From NCBI GenBank assembly GCA_022709405.1, contig JAKLIV010000015.1, forward strand, positions 1-38,283: a stretch of DNA of 38,283 nt. Direction: 5' to 3'. The notes under the pieces are model-generated. The model saw only the letters and a list, made by a program, of their open reading frames with translations, was not told where the DNA came from and did no database searches. Within the stretch, counting starts at the first letter, position 1, and each line of letters opens with the position of its first letter. Source of the stretch: Spirochaetota bacterium (lineage in GTDB: Bacteria > Spirochaetota > UBA4802 > UBA5550). Shown piece after piece: positions 1 through 7,477 of this stretch. The position numbers and the translations under genes are program-made.

Positions 1-1810
1 TCTGCTGTGTCATGCCGTCGAGGCTGGCGACGGCGTCGTTTATCTGGGCCATCCCCTGCCGCTGTTCCTCGGAGGCGGCGCTCATCTCGGCGATCAGTGA
101 CGCGATGTTCTTCGAGGATTCTGAAATTTCCATGAGCACCTGGCCGGTCTTGTTGACCATGGACGTGCCCCGCTCCACCTTGGTGATCGAATCCCGTATG
201 ATCCCCTCGATCTCCTTGGCCGCGCCGCCTGACCTCTGCGCCAGGCTGCGCACCTCTCCCGCAACCACCGCAAACCCCCGGCCCTGTTCTCCGGCCCGGG
301 CGGCCTCGACTGCCGCGTTGAGCGCGAGCAGGTTCGTCTGGAACGTTATCTCGTGTATCATGGTCAGCATTTCCATGATCTTCTTGCTCGAGGCGCTTAT
401 CTCGTTGATCGCGCCAACCGCGTCCCCGGCAATACGGTTTCCCTCCTCGGCGCGGGAAGCTCCCTGGCCAGTGATGTCCCTGGCCTTGCGCGCGTTGTCA
501 GCGTTCATCGAAAGCGATGCGGCGGCCTGTTCGAGCGTTGAGGCGATCTCCTCGAGGCTCGATGCCTGTTCCGATGTTCGCTGCGAAAGGTTCTGGTTTC
601 CCTCGTTTATGTCCTCAACCGCGAGGACGAGGTTGCGTCCCGCCTGCATTATATCGCCGATCATTTTCTCGAGATCGTCGAGAAACTTGTTGAAGCTGCG
701 TGCGAGCGTCCCGATTTCGTCCTCGCCGGTGAAGTCAAGGCGCACGGTGAGGTCTCCTTCGCCTTCGGACAGGTCGCGCACGATGGTATTGAGCTGGTTG
801 AATCGCTCGGTGATTATTTTTCTGACCGCCCAGTACAGGACGGCCAGGATCACGATGCTGCACAGGAAAAATCCCAGTGAAAGATAATTGCGCAGGGCCA
901 GGCCGTCCGAGATAAGCTCGTCCTCCCGTGCGCTCGATGCGATGATCCAGTTCCATTCATCGTAATAATCGTATGCGGCGTATTTGACGTGCACGCCCGA
1001 CCCGTCCTGGTCTTTCCAGTCGTAGCTCATGACGCCCGTGAGTTCCTCGACCATCTTCGCCACGAAGCTCCGCCCGTTCTCGTCTTTCAGCCCGAGAAGG
1101 TTCCTGCCTTCCATCTTGTCCGAAACATGAACGATGCACCTGCCCTTGTCCTTGCTCCTGGGGCCCTCGAGGATGTATATATACCCGGTATCACCGACCT
1201 TTATCGCGCGAATCTTCTCCTTGAGGTTTTTTATTCCGTCGGTGAAATCGAGGCCGATGAAATTGATGCCGGCAACCTGGCCGTTGCGCATGATCGGCTC
1301 GTAGTGGGTCATGTAGTTCCGGCCGAAAAGCACTGCGGGTCCGGTATAGGGCTCCCCGCTCAGGACCTTTTTATATCCGGGGTGCCCGCGGTCGAGAAGA
1401 GTGCCCACCGCCCTTGCACCGTCCTCCTTTCTCAGCGATGTGCTCACCCTGAGGAAATCATCCCCCCTTCTCTCGAACAGCGTGGCGACCGCGCCGGTGA
1501 TCCTGGTGAAACGGTCGATGCCGTCCTGGGTTATCTCCCGGCCGACCCCCTCACCGGCGCCGTATTTGACCAGCACGCCGCCGAGGCTCACGGCATGCTC
1601 CTTGAGCTTGATGTTATATACGTCGATCATCTCGATTATTCTCTTGTTGAGGTCGCTCATCTCTTTCGTGCTCTTGTCGGTAAACCTGCCCTTAATGAGC
1701 TGCCCGGCGGCGATCGCCAGTGTCAGCAGAACTACGACGATCGCCGCAGCCTGGAAAAGGATCAGCTTGCTTCCCAGCCCGAGATTGTTGTCCTTAAGAA
1801 AATTTTTCAT
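1..1810 (-). CDS. Methyl-accepting chemotaxis protein (C-terminus cut by window start)
   Basis: This is a transmembrane chemoreceptor that senses a periplasmic ligand and controls the CheA kinase. The frame is open from the start at 1810 to the window edge, so about 603 residues are visible and the extreme C-terminus is missing. A first membrane helix lies near residues 13-35. A periplasmic Cache-like sensor fills about 40-300, and a second helix (FFLCSIVILAVLYW) lies near 305-327. A HAMP domain follows at about 328-385 (SEGEGDLTVRL). The conserved signalling hairpin is near 488-525 (TNLLALNAAVEAARAGEQ, then GRGFAVVA-EVR). The start is supported by GGGGAG 8 nt upstream. No che genes are nearby, so this is probably an orphan receptor. 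The Cache assignment comes from size and layout and is less certain than the signalling domain. Confidence 0.95.
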   Translation of the reverse strand, partial: MKNFLKDNNLGLGSKLILFQAAAIVVVLLTLAIAAGQLIKGRFTDKSTKEMSDLNKRIIEMIDVYNIKLKEHAVSLGGVLVKYGAGEGVGREITQDGIDRFTRITGAVATLFERRGDDFLRVSTSLRKEDGARAVGTLLDRGHPGYKKVLSGEPYTGPAVLFGRNYMTHYEPIMRNGQVAGINFIGLDFTDGIKNLKEKIRAIKVGDTGYIYILEGPRSKDKGRCIVHVSDKMEGRNLLGLKDENGRSFVAKMVEELTGVMSYDWKDQDGSGVHVKYAAYDYYDEWNWIIASSAREDELISDGLALRNYLSLGFFLCSIVILAVLYWAVRKIITERFNQLNTIVRDLSEGEGDLTVRLDFTGEDEIGTLARSFNKFLDDLEKMIGDIMQAGRNLVLAVEDINEGNQNLSQRTSEQASSLEEIASTLEQAAASLSMNADNARKARDITGQGASRAEEGNRIAGDAVGAINEISASSKKIMEMLTMIHEITFQTNLLALNAAVEAARAGEQGRGFAVVAGEVRSLAQRSGGAAKEIEGIIRDSITKVERGTSMVNKTGQVLMEISESSKNIASLIAEMSAASEEQRQGMAQINDAVASLDGMTQQ

Positions 1811-1910
1811 AATGATGACTCCCCGTGATTTAAAAATACGATCATGCAGCATCGCCGTCCGGAATTTACCGGTCCCGGCCTCCTGGTCCGCCCAGCGGTG
1901 ATGATGCTCT

Positions 1911-1939
1911 ATTATATCCCGAAAACAGCTTTTTAGAAA
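1911..1939 (-). promoter_or_regulatory. Possible promoter of the chemoreceptor gene
   Basis: On the minus strand there is a perfect TATAAT at 1916-1911. A weak -35 candidate, TTTCTA, lies 17 nt upstream of it (1939-1934). The chemoreceptor start is about 100 nt downstream. The -35 match is poor, so only the -10 is convincing. Confidence 0.35.
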
Positions 1940-2030
1940 GAAATTTTTTCGTCCGGTATTGCACCTGCCGCAGCGCTTGCACTGGGATGAAACTTGACAT
2001 TTTTCCGCACCCGGCCGATTCTGATCTCCT

Positions 2031-2786
2031 ATGAACCGCAATGCGGAAATGCAGGCCCTGCTCGATACAGCGGCGATCCTTAAAAAAACCTCACACTGCA
2101 TCGCGCTTACCGGAGCGGGGATTTCGGCAGAAAGCGGAGTCCCGCCCTTCAGGGGCCCGAACGGCCTGTGGTCCAGGTATGATCCGGCTGAATTCGCCCA
2201 TGTCAACGCATTCAGCAGCGACCCGGGCAGGGCATGGGTGATGTTCAGGGATATGCTCAAACCGGTGCTCGCTGCCCGCCCGAACCCGGCGCACCTGGCC
2301 CTGGCGCGTCTTGAATCCGCGGGCTTCATAAAAAGCATCGTGACCCAGAACGTCGACGGCCTGCACCAGGCCGCCGGAAGCAGGAGCGTTCTCGAATACC
2401 ACGGCAGCATGCTGCGGCTCGAATGCCCGGCCTGCGGGAACAAGCGCGCCTCTGCGGATCCGGATATCACTGCGCCGCCGTTTCCCCGGTGCGCCTGCGG
2501 CGCCGCGATGAGGCCCGATATCGTGTTATTCGGGGAGAGCATACCGGCGGGCATCGTGTGGGAAGGGCAGCTGCTGGCCTCATCGTGCGACGCCATACTG
2601 GTCATCGGGACCTCGGGGATGGTGCAACCGGCAGCGGAGCTTCCCTTCATCGCGAAAAAAAACCGGGCCGCGGTGGTCGAGTTCAACACGGCTGAAACCG
2701 GCCTTACCGGCGCGATCACCGACGTTTTCGTCCGGGGCCCGGCGGGGAAAACCCTGCCCGCGCTCGCGGAGATATTGCTGGATTGA
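2031..2786 (+). CDS. NAD-dependent protein deacylase, Sir2 family
   Basis: Sirtuins remove acyl groups from lysine side chains while cleaving NAD to nicotinamide and O-acyl-ADP-ribose. The 251-residue protein has the usual bacterial length. The NAD-binding motif GAGISAESGVPPFRG is at 28-42, TQNVDG at 105-110, and the catalytic His of EYHGS at 124. The structural zinc site is C132-x2-C135 and C154-x-C156. The helix that carries the Y-x-x-R acyl-specificity pair in SIRT5/CobB-type enzymes reads WVMFRDML here. It therefore lacks that pair and looks closer to the Thermotoga-type (class U) deacetylases; this is an inference from motif memory. The start at 2031 has no strong Shine-Dalgarno sequence; the next Met is at residue 7. 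The gene converges on the following minus-strand lipoprotein gene with a 12-nt gap. Confidence 0.93.
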   Translation: MNRNAEMQALLDTAAILKKTSHCIALTGAGISAESGVPPFRGPNGLWSRYDPAEFAHVNAFSSDPGRAWVMFRDMLKPVLAARPNPAHLALARLESAGFIKSIVTQNVDGLHQAAGSRSVLEYHGSMLRLECPACGNKRASADPDITAPPFPRCACGAAMRPDIVLFGESIPAGIVWEGQLLASSCDAILVIGTSGMVQPAAELPFIAKKNRAAVVEFNTAETGLTGAITDVFVRGPAGKTLPALAEILLD

Positions 2787-2798
2787 TATTACACTTCA

Positions 2799-4229
2799 CT
2801 AAAAAAAGCAGGGCCCGTCAGTCACCGGACCGGTCCCGTCAGCGGTCCCGTCAGACACGTAAAGGTTGTCATCACCGCCGGTGGTGGCCGCAAAAAACAT
2901 GAGGTCATTGCATGTTATAAACGTAAAGTTGTACACCTGGCACGTATAGTAGCCAGCATTGGGATTGCTCGAATCAGACCCGGAGTATATATCCTCGACA
3001 ATGGCAGCGGTGTTTCCATCGGTCGACCATAGTTCCATGCCTGTATATCCATCATCCGCCGTGAAATATAATTTGCCGTCATAAACGGTCAGGAAATCGG
3101 GGCTGCTGCTACCGGTATCGTTGATATTTGCAACCCTTTCGGTGCCGGACGCGGTGCCGTCGGTACTCCACAATTCCCTGTCACCGTCGCTGTCGGTTGC
3201 AACGAAATACAGCCTGTTGTTGAATTCCATGAAGCCCGAGGGTTCGCTGTCTCCATCGTCGGCGGTATTGATATCCAGATTCACAGCGGCCTGTTTATCT
3301 GGGTCGAATACCCAGAGTTCGTTTCCATTGCCGTCGTCGGCGGTCAGGCACAGCCTGCTGTCAAACACCCTCAGGTTATCGGGATTGCCGCTGCCGGTCG
3401 AATTGAATGCTTTAACCATGTATGTGTGACCATCACCGGCAATGCCGTCGGTCACCCACAACTCTCGGTCGCCGGAGCTGTCAGTGGCCGCAAAATACAG
3501 ACTGCCGCCAAGTTCGGTAAAACCGGCAGGTGAGCTGCCGCCGTTATCGACCGTATTGATATTGCAAAATATGACCGTACCGATTTCGGTGCCGTCGCTC
3601 ACCCAGAGTTCCTCGCCATTGGTTGTTCCGTCATTTGCCGAGAAATACAACTTTTTCCTGTACACCGTGAAATGATCCGGGTTGCTGGTCTCGTCTTTGC
3701 CCTCATAGATGTCCCTGACCATGAAGGTGCCGGCTTCAGTCCCGTCGCTCACCCACAGCTCCGCGCCGTTGGTCCCGTCGTTTGCCGCAAAATACAATTT
3801 ACTATTAAATATTTTGAAGTTATAGGGGATACTCGCGCCGTCGGGATTGATGTCTTTCACCAACATGGTGCCGCCTTTGGTGCCGTCGCTCACCCACAAC
3901 TCATTACCGTTCTCCCCGTCATCGGCGCTGAAAAAGACCCTGCCGCTACAAACGATAAAATATCCCGGATAGCTGCCTGCATTGTTGGTCGTGTTGATGT
4001 TCCGGACCATCGCTGTCCCATCCGGGGTCCCGTCCGAGGTCCAGAGCTCGCGCCCGTACAAGGCGTTGTCCGGGTCCTCGGCCGCGTAGAACAGCTTTCC
4101 GTTCAGGACCGGCGCGTACGAGTTGTACGGGGATTTTTTGCCGCCGCCTCCCTCATCGCAGGATACGGTTGTGATCAGCTGGACCATGATGACGGCAAGC
4201 ATGAAAAAACCGGACGATAATTTTTTCAT
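2799..4229 (-). CDS. ELWxxDGT-repeat lipoprotein
   Basis: This is a predicted exported lipoprotein of 476 residues. The N-terminus is a signal peptide (MKKLSSGFFMLAVIMVQ...) ending in a loose lipobox, TTVSC, followed by a Gly/Lys linker. The rest is built from about nine repeats of roughly 47-50 residues. Their core is LYFAA-DG-NG-ELWVSDGT--GT-MV-DIN, matching the ELWxxDGT repeat family, which is likely a beta-propeller-like structure. The fifth, sixth and eighth repeats are degenerate (ELWVTDGIAG, ELWVFDPDK, ELWSTDGNT). The start at 4229 is backed by GGGGAG about 9 nt upstream. No enzymatic residues can be named. A role in surface binding or adhesion is only a guess. It is divergent from the arsenic cluster and not obviously part of it. 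Confidence 0.9.
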   Translation of the reverse strand: MKKLSSGFFMLAVIMVQLITTVSCDEGGGGKKSPYNSYAPVLNGKLFYAAEDPDNALYGRELWTSDGTPDGTAMVRNINTTNNAGSYPGYFIVCSGRVFFSADDGENGNELWVSDGTKGGTMLVKDINPDGASIPYNFKIFNSKLYFAANDGTNGAELWVSDGTEAGTFMVRDIYEGKDETSNPDHFTVYRKKLYFSANDGTTNGEELWVSDGTEIGTVIFCNINTVDNGGSSPAGFTELGGSLYFAATDSSGDRELWVTDGIAGDGHTYMVKAFNSTGSGNPDNLRVFDSRLCLTADDGNGNELWVFDPDKQAAVNLDINTADDGDSEPSGFMEFNNRLYFVATDSDGDRELWSTDGTASGTERVANINDTGSSSPDFLTVYDGKLYFTADDGYTGMELWSTDGNTAAIVEDIYSGSDSSNPNAGYYTCQVYNFTFITCNDLMFFAATTGGDDNLYVSDGTADGTGPVTDGPCFF

Positions 4230-4442
4230 GATTTTTTACTCCCCATCGCAAATATTGTATATCCGCAATTTGTTATGCGGAATCCCTTTATGCATCCCGC
4301 AAACGCGCCTGTCAACAAAGTAATTCAGCGCATAGCGATATGCAATGGTCAGAAAAAAGGCGCGTCCGCTGAACATACTGCCGGGGCAGCCGCGAGGCCT
4401 GCCGGGAAAATATACCCGATCATGGCGGCCGACAAAAATTGT

Positions 4443-4479
4443 TTGACATTATTTTCATATTTGGCTAAATTGCCAAATA
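4443..4479 (+). promoter_or_regulatory. ars operon promoter with palindromic ArsR operator
   Basis: The -35 is TTGACA at 4443-4448 and the -10 is TAAATT at 4466-4471, with a 17-bp spacer. The -10 hexamer is exactly the 6-nt centre of a perfect 8-bp inverted repeat, TATTTGGC (4458-4465) and GCCAAATA (4472-4479). A repressor dimer bound here would block RNA polymerase. arsR starts at 4491, so the leader is very short. The link to ArsR is inferred from position and the usual autoregulation of this family. Confidence 0.85.
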
Positions 4480-4490
4480 GGAAAATAACC

Positions 4491-4835
4491 ATGAAAACGG
4501 CAAACAAAAAAAACTACGAGGCCAGGGCCTCCATAATCAAGGCCATGGCCCACCCGGCACGGCTGTTCATCATAGAGGAGCTCGATAAGAAAGAACGCTG
4601 CGTAGGCGAGCTCACCGAAATGATCGGAGCCGACACGTCCACCGTGTCAAAGCACCTCACGGTGCTCAAAAACGCAGGCCTTGTCTCTGATGAAAGAAAG
4701 GGGACCACGGTTTACTACCGTTTGCTTTGCCCATGCATACTCGACTTCATCGGATGCATCGAGACCGTCATCGAGTCAAAGGCGCAGCACCACATGGAAA
4801 TGCTCAGGTGCTGCAAGGCCAACTCCAGGGCCTGA
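4491..4835 (+). CDS. arsR: ArsR-family metalloid-responsive repressor
   Basis: This 114-residue winged-helix repressor probably releases the ars promoter when As(III) or a similar metalloid binds its cysteines. The recognition helix region is TSTVSKHLTVLKNAGLV (residues 49-65). Cysteines lie at 37 (ERCVGEL), 80 and 82 (LCPC), 89, 107 and 108. The classical E. coli site is CVC in helix alpha-3; here only one Cys remains there and the cluster is C-terminal, so the inducer site probably differs. The start at 4491 was chosen although the frame extends upstream to 4275, because the promoter and operator lie inside that extension and AGGA precedes 4491. It is the first gene of the operon, with 37 nt to the permease. 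Confidence 0.93.
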   Translation: MKTANKKNYEARASIIKAMAHPARLFIIEELDKKERCVGELTEMIGADTSTVSKHLTVLKNAGLVSDERKGTTVYYRLLCPCILDFIGCIETVIESKAQHHMEMLRCCKANSRA

Positions 4836-4872
4836 TGCCGGCCCGCCGTAGTATGGTGACCGTGGAGGATTT

Positions 4873-6177
4873 ATGAAAGTTGACTGGAAAATTGAATGGA
4901 AGCCGCTGCTCTGGATTACGGGATTTTTCACCGTCCTGTACTATATGCCGGTGGGGACAGGCCGCTTCGACAACGCGGTGTTCGAGGCACTGAGGCTGGC
5001 CCAATGGTACGCCCGTGAGCACGTACTGCTGTGCCTGGTGCCCGCCTTTTTCATCGCCGGGGCCATAGCCACGTTCGTGCGACAGGAAGCGGTGATGAAA
5101 TATCTGGGCCCCACGGCGAACAGGGCCCTCGCCTATGGTGTGGGTTCGGTATCCGGGTCGATTCTTGCAGTGTGCTCGTGCACGGTACTGCCGCTTTTTT
5201 CGGGTATATACCGCATGGGTGCGGGCCTGGGCCCCGCAATTGCATTTCTTTATTCAGGCCCGGCGATCAATGTGCTGGCTATCATTCTCACCGCCCGGGT
5301 CATCGGCGTCGACATCGGCATAGCGCGGGCGATCGGGGCCGTGGGGTTCAGCGTCGTGATCGGCGGGATCATGCATTTCATCTATCGCAATGAGGAAACC
5401 GCGAAGGTGAAGGCCGCGATGAATATGCCCGCACCGGAGGTGAAACGCCCACTCTGGAAAGACATCGTATATTTTACTTCCATGGTCGCTATCCTGATTT
5501 TCGCCAACTGGGCAAAGCCGGGAGACACCGGTGGATTCTTTCATGCGATATATGCACACAAATGGATGATCACCGCCGTCTCTGCCGGCATTTTTGCCGT
5601 GGTGCTCGTGCTCTGGTACGAGATGGCCTGGTGGAAGATGGCGATCCTGGCGGCCATTGTAACGGCCCTGTCTGTTTTATTCGGCGAACATCCCGTGGTG
5701 CCCTTTGCCGCGGGAGCCATTGGCCTGGCGCTGATCACGGCTACCGATGCGGGCGAACAGGGCGAATGGTTCTCGTCTACCTGGGATTTCGCCAAACAGA
5801 TCACCCCGCTTCTGCTGGGCGGGATACTGGTATCGGGATTCCTGCTGGGCAGGCCGGGCAGCGAGGGGATCATACCCGCCGAATGGGTGAGCGCGGCCGT
5901 TGGGGGGAACTCCTTTGCCGCGAACTTCTTCGCATCAGTCGTAGGCGCGTTCATGTACTTCGCCACGCTGACCGAAATCCCCATCGTGCAGGCGCTGCTG
6001 GGCGCAGGAATGGGAAAAGGCCCGGCCCTTGCACTGCTGCTCGCCGGACCGGCGCTCTCGCTGCCCAACATGCTGGTTATCAGGAGCTATATCGGCACGC
6101 AGAAAACGGTCGTGTACTGCTCGCTGGTTGTTGTCATGGCCACGATAAGCGGCATGGTTTTCGGGACGTTTTTTTGA
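4873..6177 (+). CDS. arsP: ArsP-type permease (DUF318 family)
   Basis: This is an inner-membrane permease of 434 residues with about 10 hydrophobic segments. It carries the family signature around residues 99-135: AVCSCTVLPLFSGIYR, then FLYSGPAINVLA. A second copy of this logic lies near the C-terminus (LLAGPALSLPNMLVI). The vicinal C101-S-C103 pair at a membrane entrance is a candidate metalloid ligand. Campylobacter ArsP exports trivalent organoarsenicals such as methylarsenite and reduced roxarsone; the same substrate is inferred here from family and context. GGAGG (4864-4868) sits 4 nt before the ATG. Related permeases occur outside arsenic loci, so the symbol rests mainly on the arsR/acr3/arsC context. 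Confidence 0.85.
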   Translation: MKVDWKIEWKPLLWITGFFTVLYYMPVGTGRFDNAVFEALRLAQWYAREHVLLCLVPAFFIAGAIATFVRQEAVMKYLGPTANRALAYGVGSVSGSILAVCSCTVLPLFSGIYRMGAGLGPAIAFLYSGPAINVLAIILTARVIGVDIGIARAIGAVGFSVVIGGIMHFIYRNEETAKVKAAMNMPAPEVKRPLWKDIVYFTSMVAILIFANWAKPGDTGGFFHAIYAHKWMITAVSAGIFAVVLVLWYEMAWWKMAILAAIVTALSVLFGEHPVVPFAAGAIGLALITATDAGEQGEWFSSTWDFAKQITPLLLGGILVSGFLLGRPGSEGIIPAEWVSAAVGGNSFAANFFASVVGAFMYFATLTEIPIVQALLGAGMGKGPALALLLAGPALSLPNMLVIRSYIGTQKTVVYCSLVVVMATISGMVFGTFF

Positions 6178-6189
6178 AGATTTAATTGC

Positions 6190-6227
6190 CCCCTGAGGGG
6201 CGCGGTCGTGACCGCACCCCTCAGGGG
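6190..6227 (+). repeat. Long intercistronic hairpin in the ars operon
   Basis: The two outer arms CCCCTGAGGGG (6190-6200) and CCCCTCAGGGG (6217-6227) pair perfectly. The inner arms GCGGTC (6202-6207) and GACCGC (6210-6215) extend the stem after one C/A mismatch, giving about 17 bp in 38 nt. Each outer arm can also fold alone (CCCC-TGA-GGGG). There is no T-run, so it is not a standard terminator. It lies between the permease gene and the first thioredoxin gene, where it could stabilise or partly attenuate the mRNA. Confidence 0.85.
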
Positions 6228-6257
6228 ATGTCTTACACACATTTTTTGGAGGACGAC

Positions 6258-6491
6258 ATGAAACTTGAAATACTGGGCACCGGATGCCCAAAATGCACCA
6301 AGCTTGAAGAGGTGACCCGGAAGGCCGCCGGGGAACTTGGCATTGACGCTGAAATTTCCAAAGTCAAAGAAATCGACAAAATCATGGGCTACGGCGTGAT
6401 GATCACCCCTGCCCTGGTTGTCGACGGAGTCGTAAAAGTCGCCGGGAAGGTGCCTTCGGTCGATGAAATCAAAAAAATGATATCAAAATAA
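6258..6491 (+). CDS. Small redox-active thioredoxin-fold protein
   Basis: This is a 77-residue cytoplasmic thioredoxin-like protein of the redox-active disulfide protein 2 (MTH895-like) type. The active site is C10-P-K-C13 after a beta strand (MKLEILGTGCPKC). The cis-proline region is TPALVVDG, with a following strand VVKVAGKVPS. The family is about 75-80 residues, so it is complete. The start at 6258 is preceded by GGAGGA 6 nt upstream. The frame is open further upstream, but that segment crosses the hairpin. The stop is 14 nt before the DGC gene. A plausible role is dithiol supply to the membrane partner or arsenate/organoarsenical reduction; the exact partner cannot be read from sequence. 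Confidence 0.88.
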   Translation: MKLEILGTGCPKCTKLEEVTRKAAGELGIDAEISKVKEIDKIMGYGVMITPALVVDGVVKVAGKVPSVDEIKKMISK

Positions 6492-6505
6492 CAGGGGGTC
6501 TGGTT

Positions 6506-6919
6506 ATGGCTGATTGTTGTTCAGGCGGAACTAAATTATTGTATTCATGCTCGGGTTCGGCCGATGTCGGAAAGCTGGCCGATCTGGTTACGAGAAAGCT
6601 GCGCGACGACGGATACGCGCGCATGACCTGCCTTGCCGGCATTGGCGCTGATATTTCAGGGTTTGTCGTTTCGGCCCGGGGAGCGGACGAAAACATAACC
6701 GTTGACGGATGCCCGCAGGCGTGTGCGCGCAAATCGCTCGAACGCATCGGGGTCGCGCCCCTTTCGATCGTGCTCTCAGATATGGGCTATGAAAAGGGCA
6801 AGACCCCTGTCACCGACGAGCTGGTCAGGACCGTTGCCGTGAAAATCATGGCCGGTGAAACCGTAAAGACCCGGCCTGTAAACACCGGCAGCGCGTGCGG
6901 CTGCGGCGGGAACTGCTGA
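6506..6919 (+). CDS. DGC-domain putative zinc-binding protein
   Basis: This 137-residue protein matches the DGC domain family (named for a conserved Asp-Gly-Cys), usually annotated as putative zinc-binding and of unknown biochemical function. Visible conserved cysteines are C4-C5, C15 (YSCSG), C42 (MTCLAGIGA), DGC at 67-69 and C73 (DGCPQACARK). The C-terminus ends in an extra CGCGGNC tail (C131, C133, C137) that looks like a soft-metal or metalloid binding site. GGGGGT precedes the start. It lies between two thioredoxin-fold genes, which suggests that its cysteines are redox partners or cargo in the same pathway; that is inference from context. Confidence 0.85.
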   Translation: MADCCSGGTKLLYSCSGSADVGKLADLVTRKLRDDGYARMTCLAGIGADISGFVVSARGADENITVDGCPQACARKSLERIGVAPLSIVLSDMGYEKGKTPVTDELVRTVAVKIMAGETVKTRPVNTGSACGCGGNC

Positions 6920-6946
6920 ATAATTTACATAAGGAGAAGAATCAAC

Positions 6947-7477
6947 ATGAATCGAAGAATGAAACTGTTTTTGCCCCTGGCCGCGGCCGCCATTGTAATC
7001 ATCGCCGGATCGAGCATACGCAACGGCGGGTGCTCGTGCAACGCCCCCTTTGCCCTGTTCGGCAGCATCATGGGCTGCAGCGGTCCGGCATCTGATGAAT
7101 CTGCGAGGCAAACCGAGTCAGTTCAAACTGCTGAAGCATCAAATGGCCAGCTCATCGCCGCCCAATCAAGGACCCCGGTGAAATACACCGGCCCTGTCAA
7201 GGTTACTTTTATCGAGCTCGGTTCGGTAAACTGCATCCCCTGCAAAATGATGCAGCCGGTCATGCGCCAGATCGAAGAATCCTATCCCGGCCAGGTAAAA
7301 GTTGTATTTTACGATGTATGGACAGAACAGGGCCAGCCATTCGGCGTTAAGTACGGCATCAGGGCCATTCCCACGCAGGTATTTCTGGACGCAAAGGGAG
7401 CTGAGTATTACAGGCATGCCGGCTACTTTCCTTTCGAGGAAATCGACAAAATACTTAAAATGAAGGGAGTCGAGTAA
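6947..7477 (+). CDS. Exported (membrane-anchored) thioredoxin
   Basis: This is a 176-residue thioredoxin-fold protein with an N-terminal signal anchor (residues 6-22, LFLPLAAAAIVIIAGS). The active site is C96-I-P-C99 (NCIPCKMMQPV), with the cis-proline loop GIRAIPTQVFLD further on. Three extra cysteines lie just after the anchor (GGCSC at 29 and 31, GCSG at 44), followed by a polar linker to about 80. The fold therefore acts on the periplasmic side. AAGGAG (6931-6936) supports the start. The stop overlaps the ccdA start (TAATG), so the pair is translationally coupled, as expected if CcdA keeps this thioredoxin reduced. Confidence 0.9.
   Translation: MNRRMKLFLPLAAAAIVIIAGSSIRNGGCSCNAPFALFGSIMGCSGPASDESARQTESVQTAEASNGQLIAAQSRTPVKYTGPVKVTFIELGSVNCIPCKMMQPVMRQIEESYPGQVKVVFYDVWTEQGQPFGVKYGIRAIPTQVFLDAKGAEYYRHAGYFPFEEIDKILKMKGVE

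Noticed and set aside
12..887. Long plus-strand open frame over the chemoreceptor
   Set aside because: It is antisense to an unmistakable MCP signalling domain, has no known motifs, and is a product of high GC in the third codon position.
989..1828. Plus-strand open frame opposite the chemoreceptor N-terminus
   Set aside because: Antisense to the sensor and membrane helices; no ribosome site or family features.
4275..4490. Longer ArsR version starting at 4275
   Set aside because: The promoter and palindromic operator lie inside this stretch, and ArsR proteins do not have such an extension.
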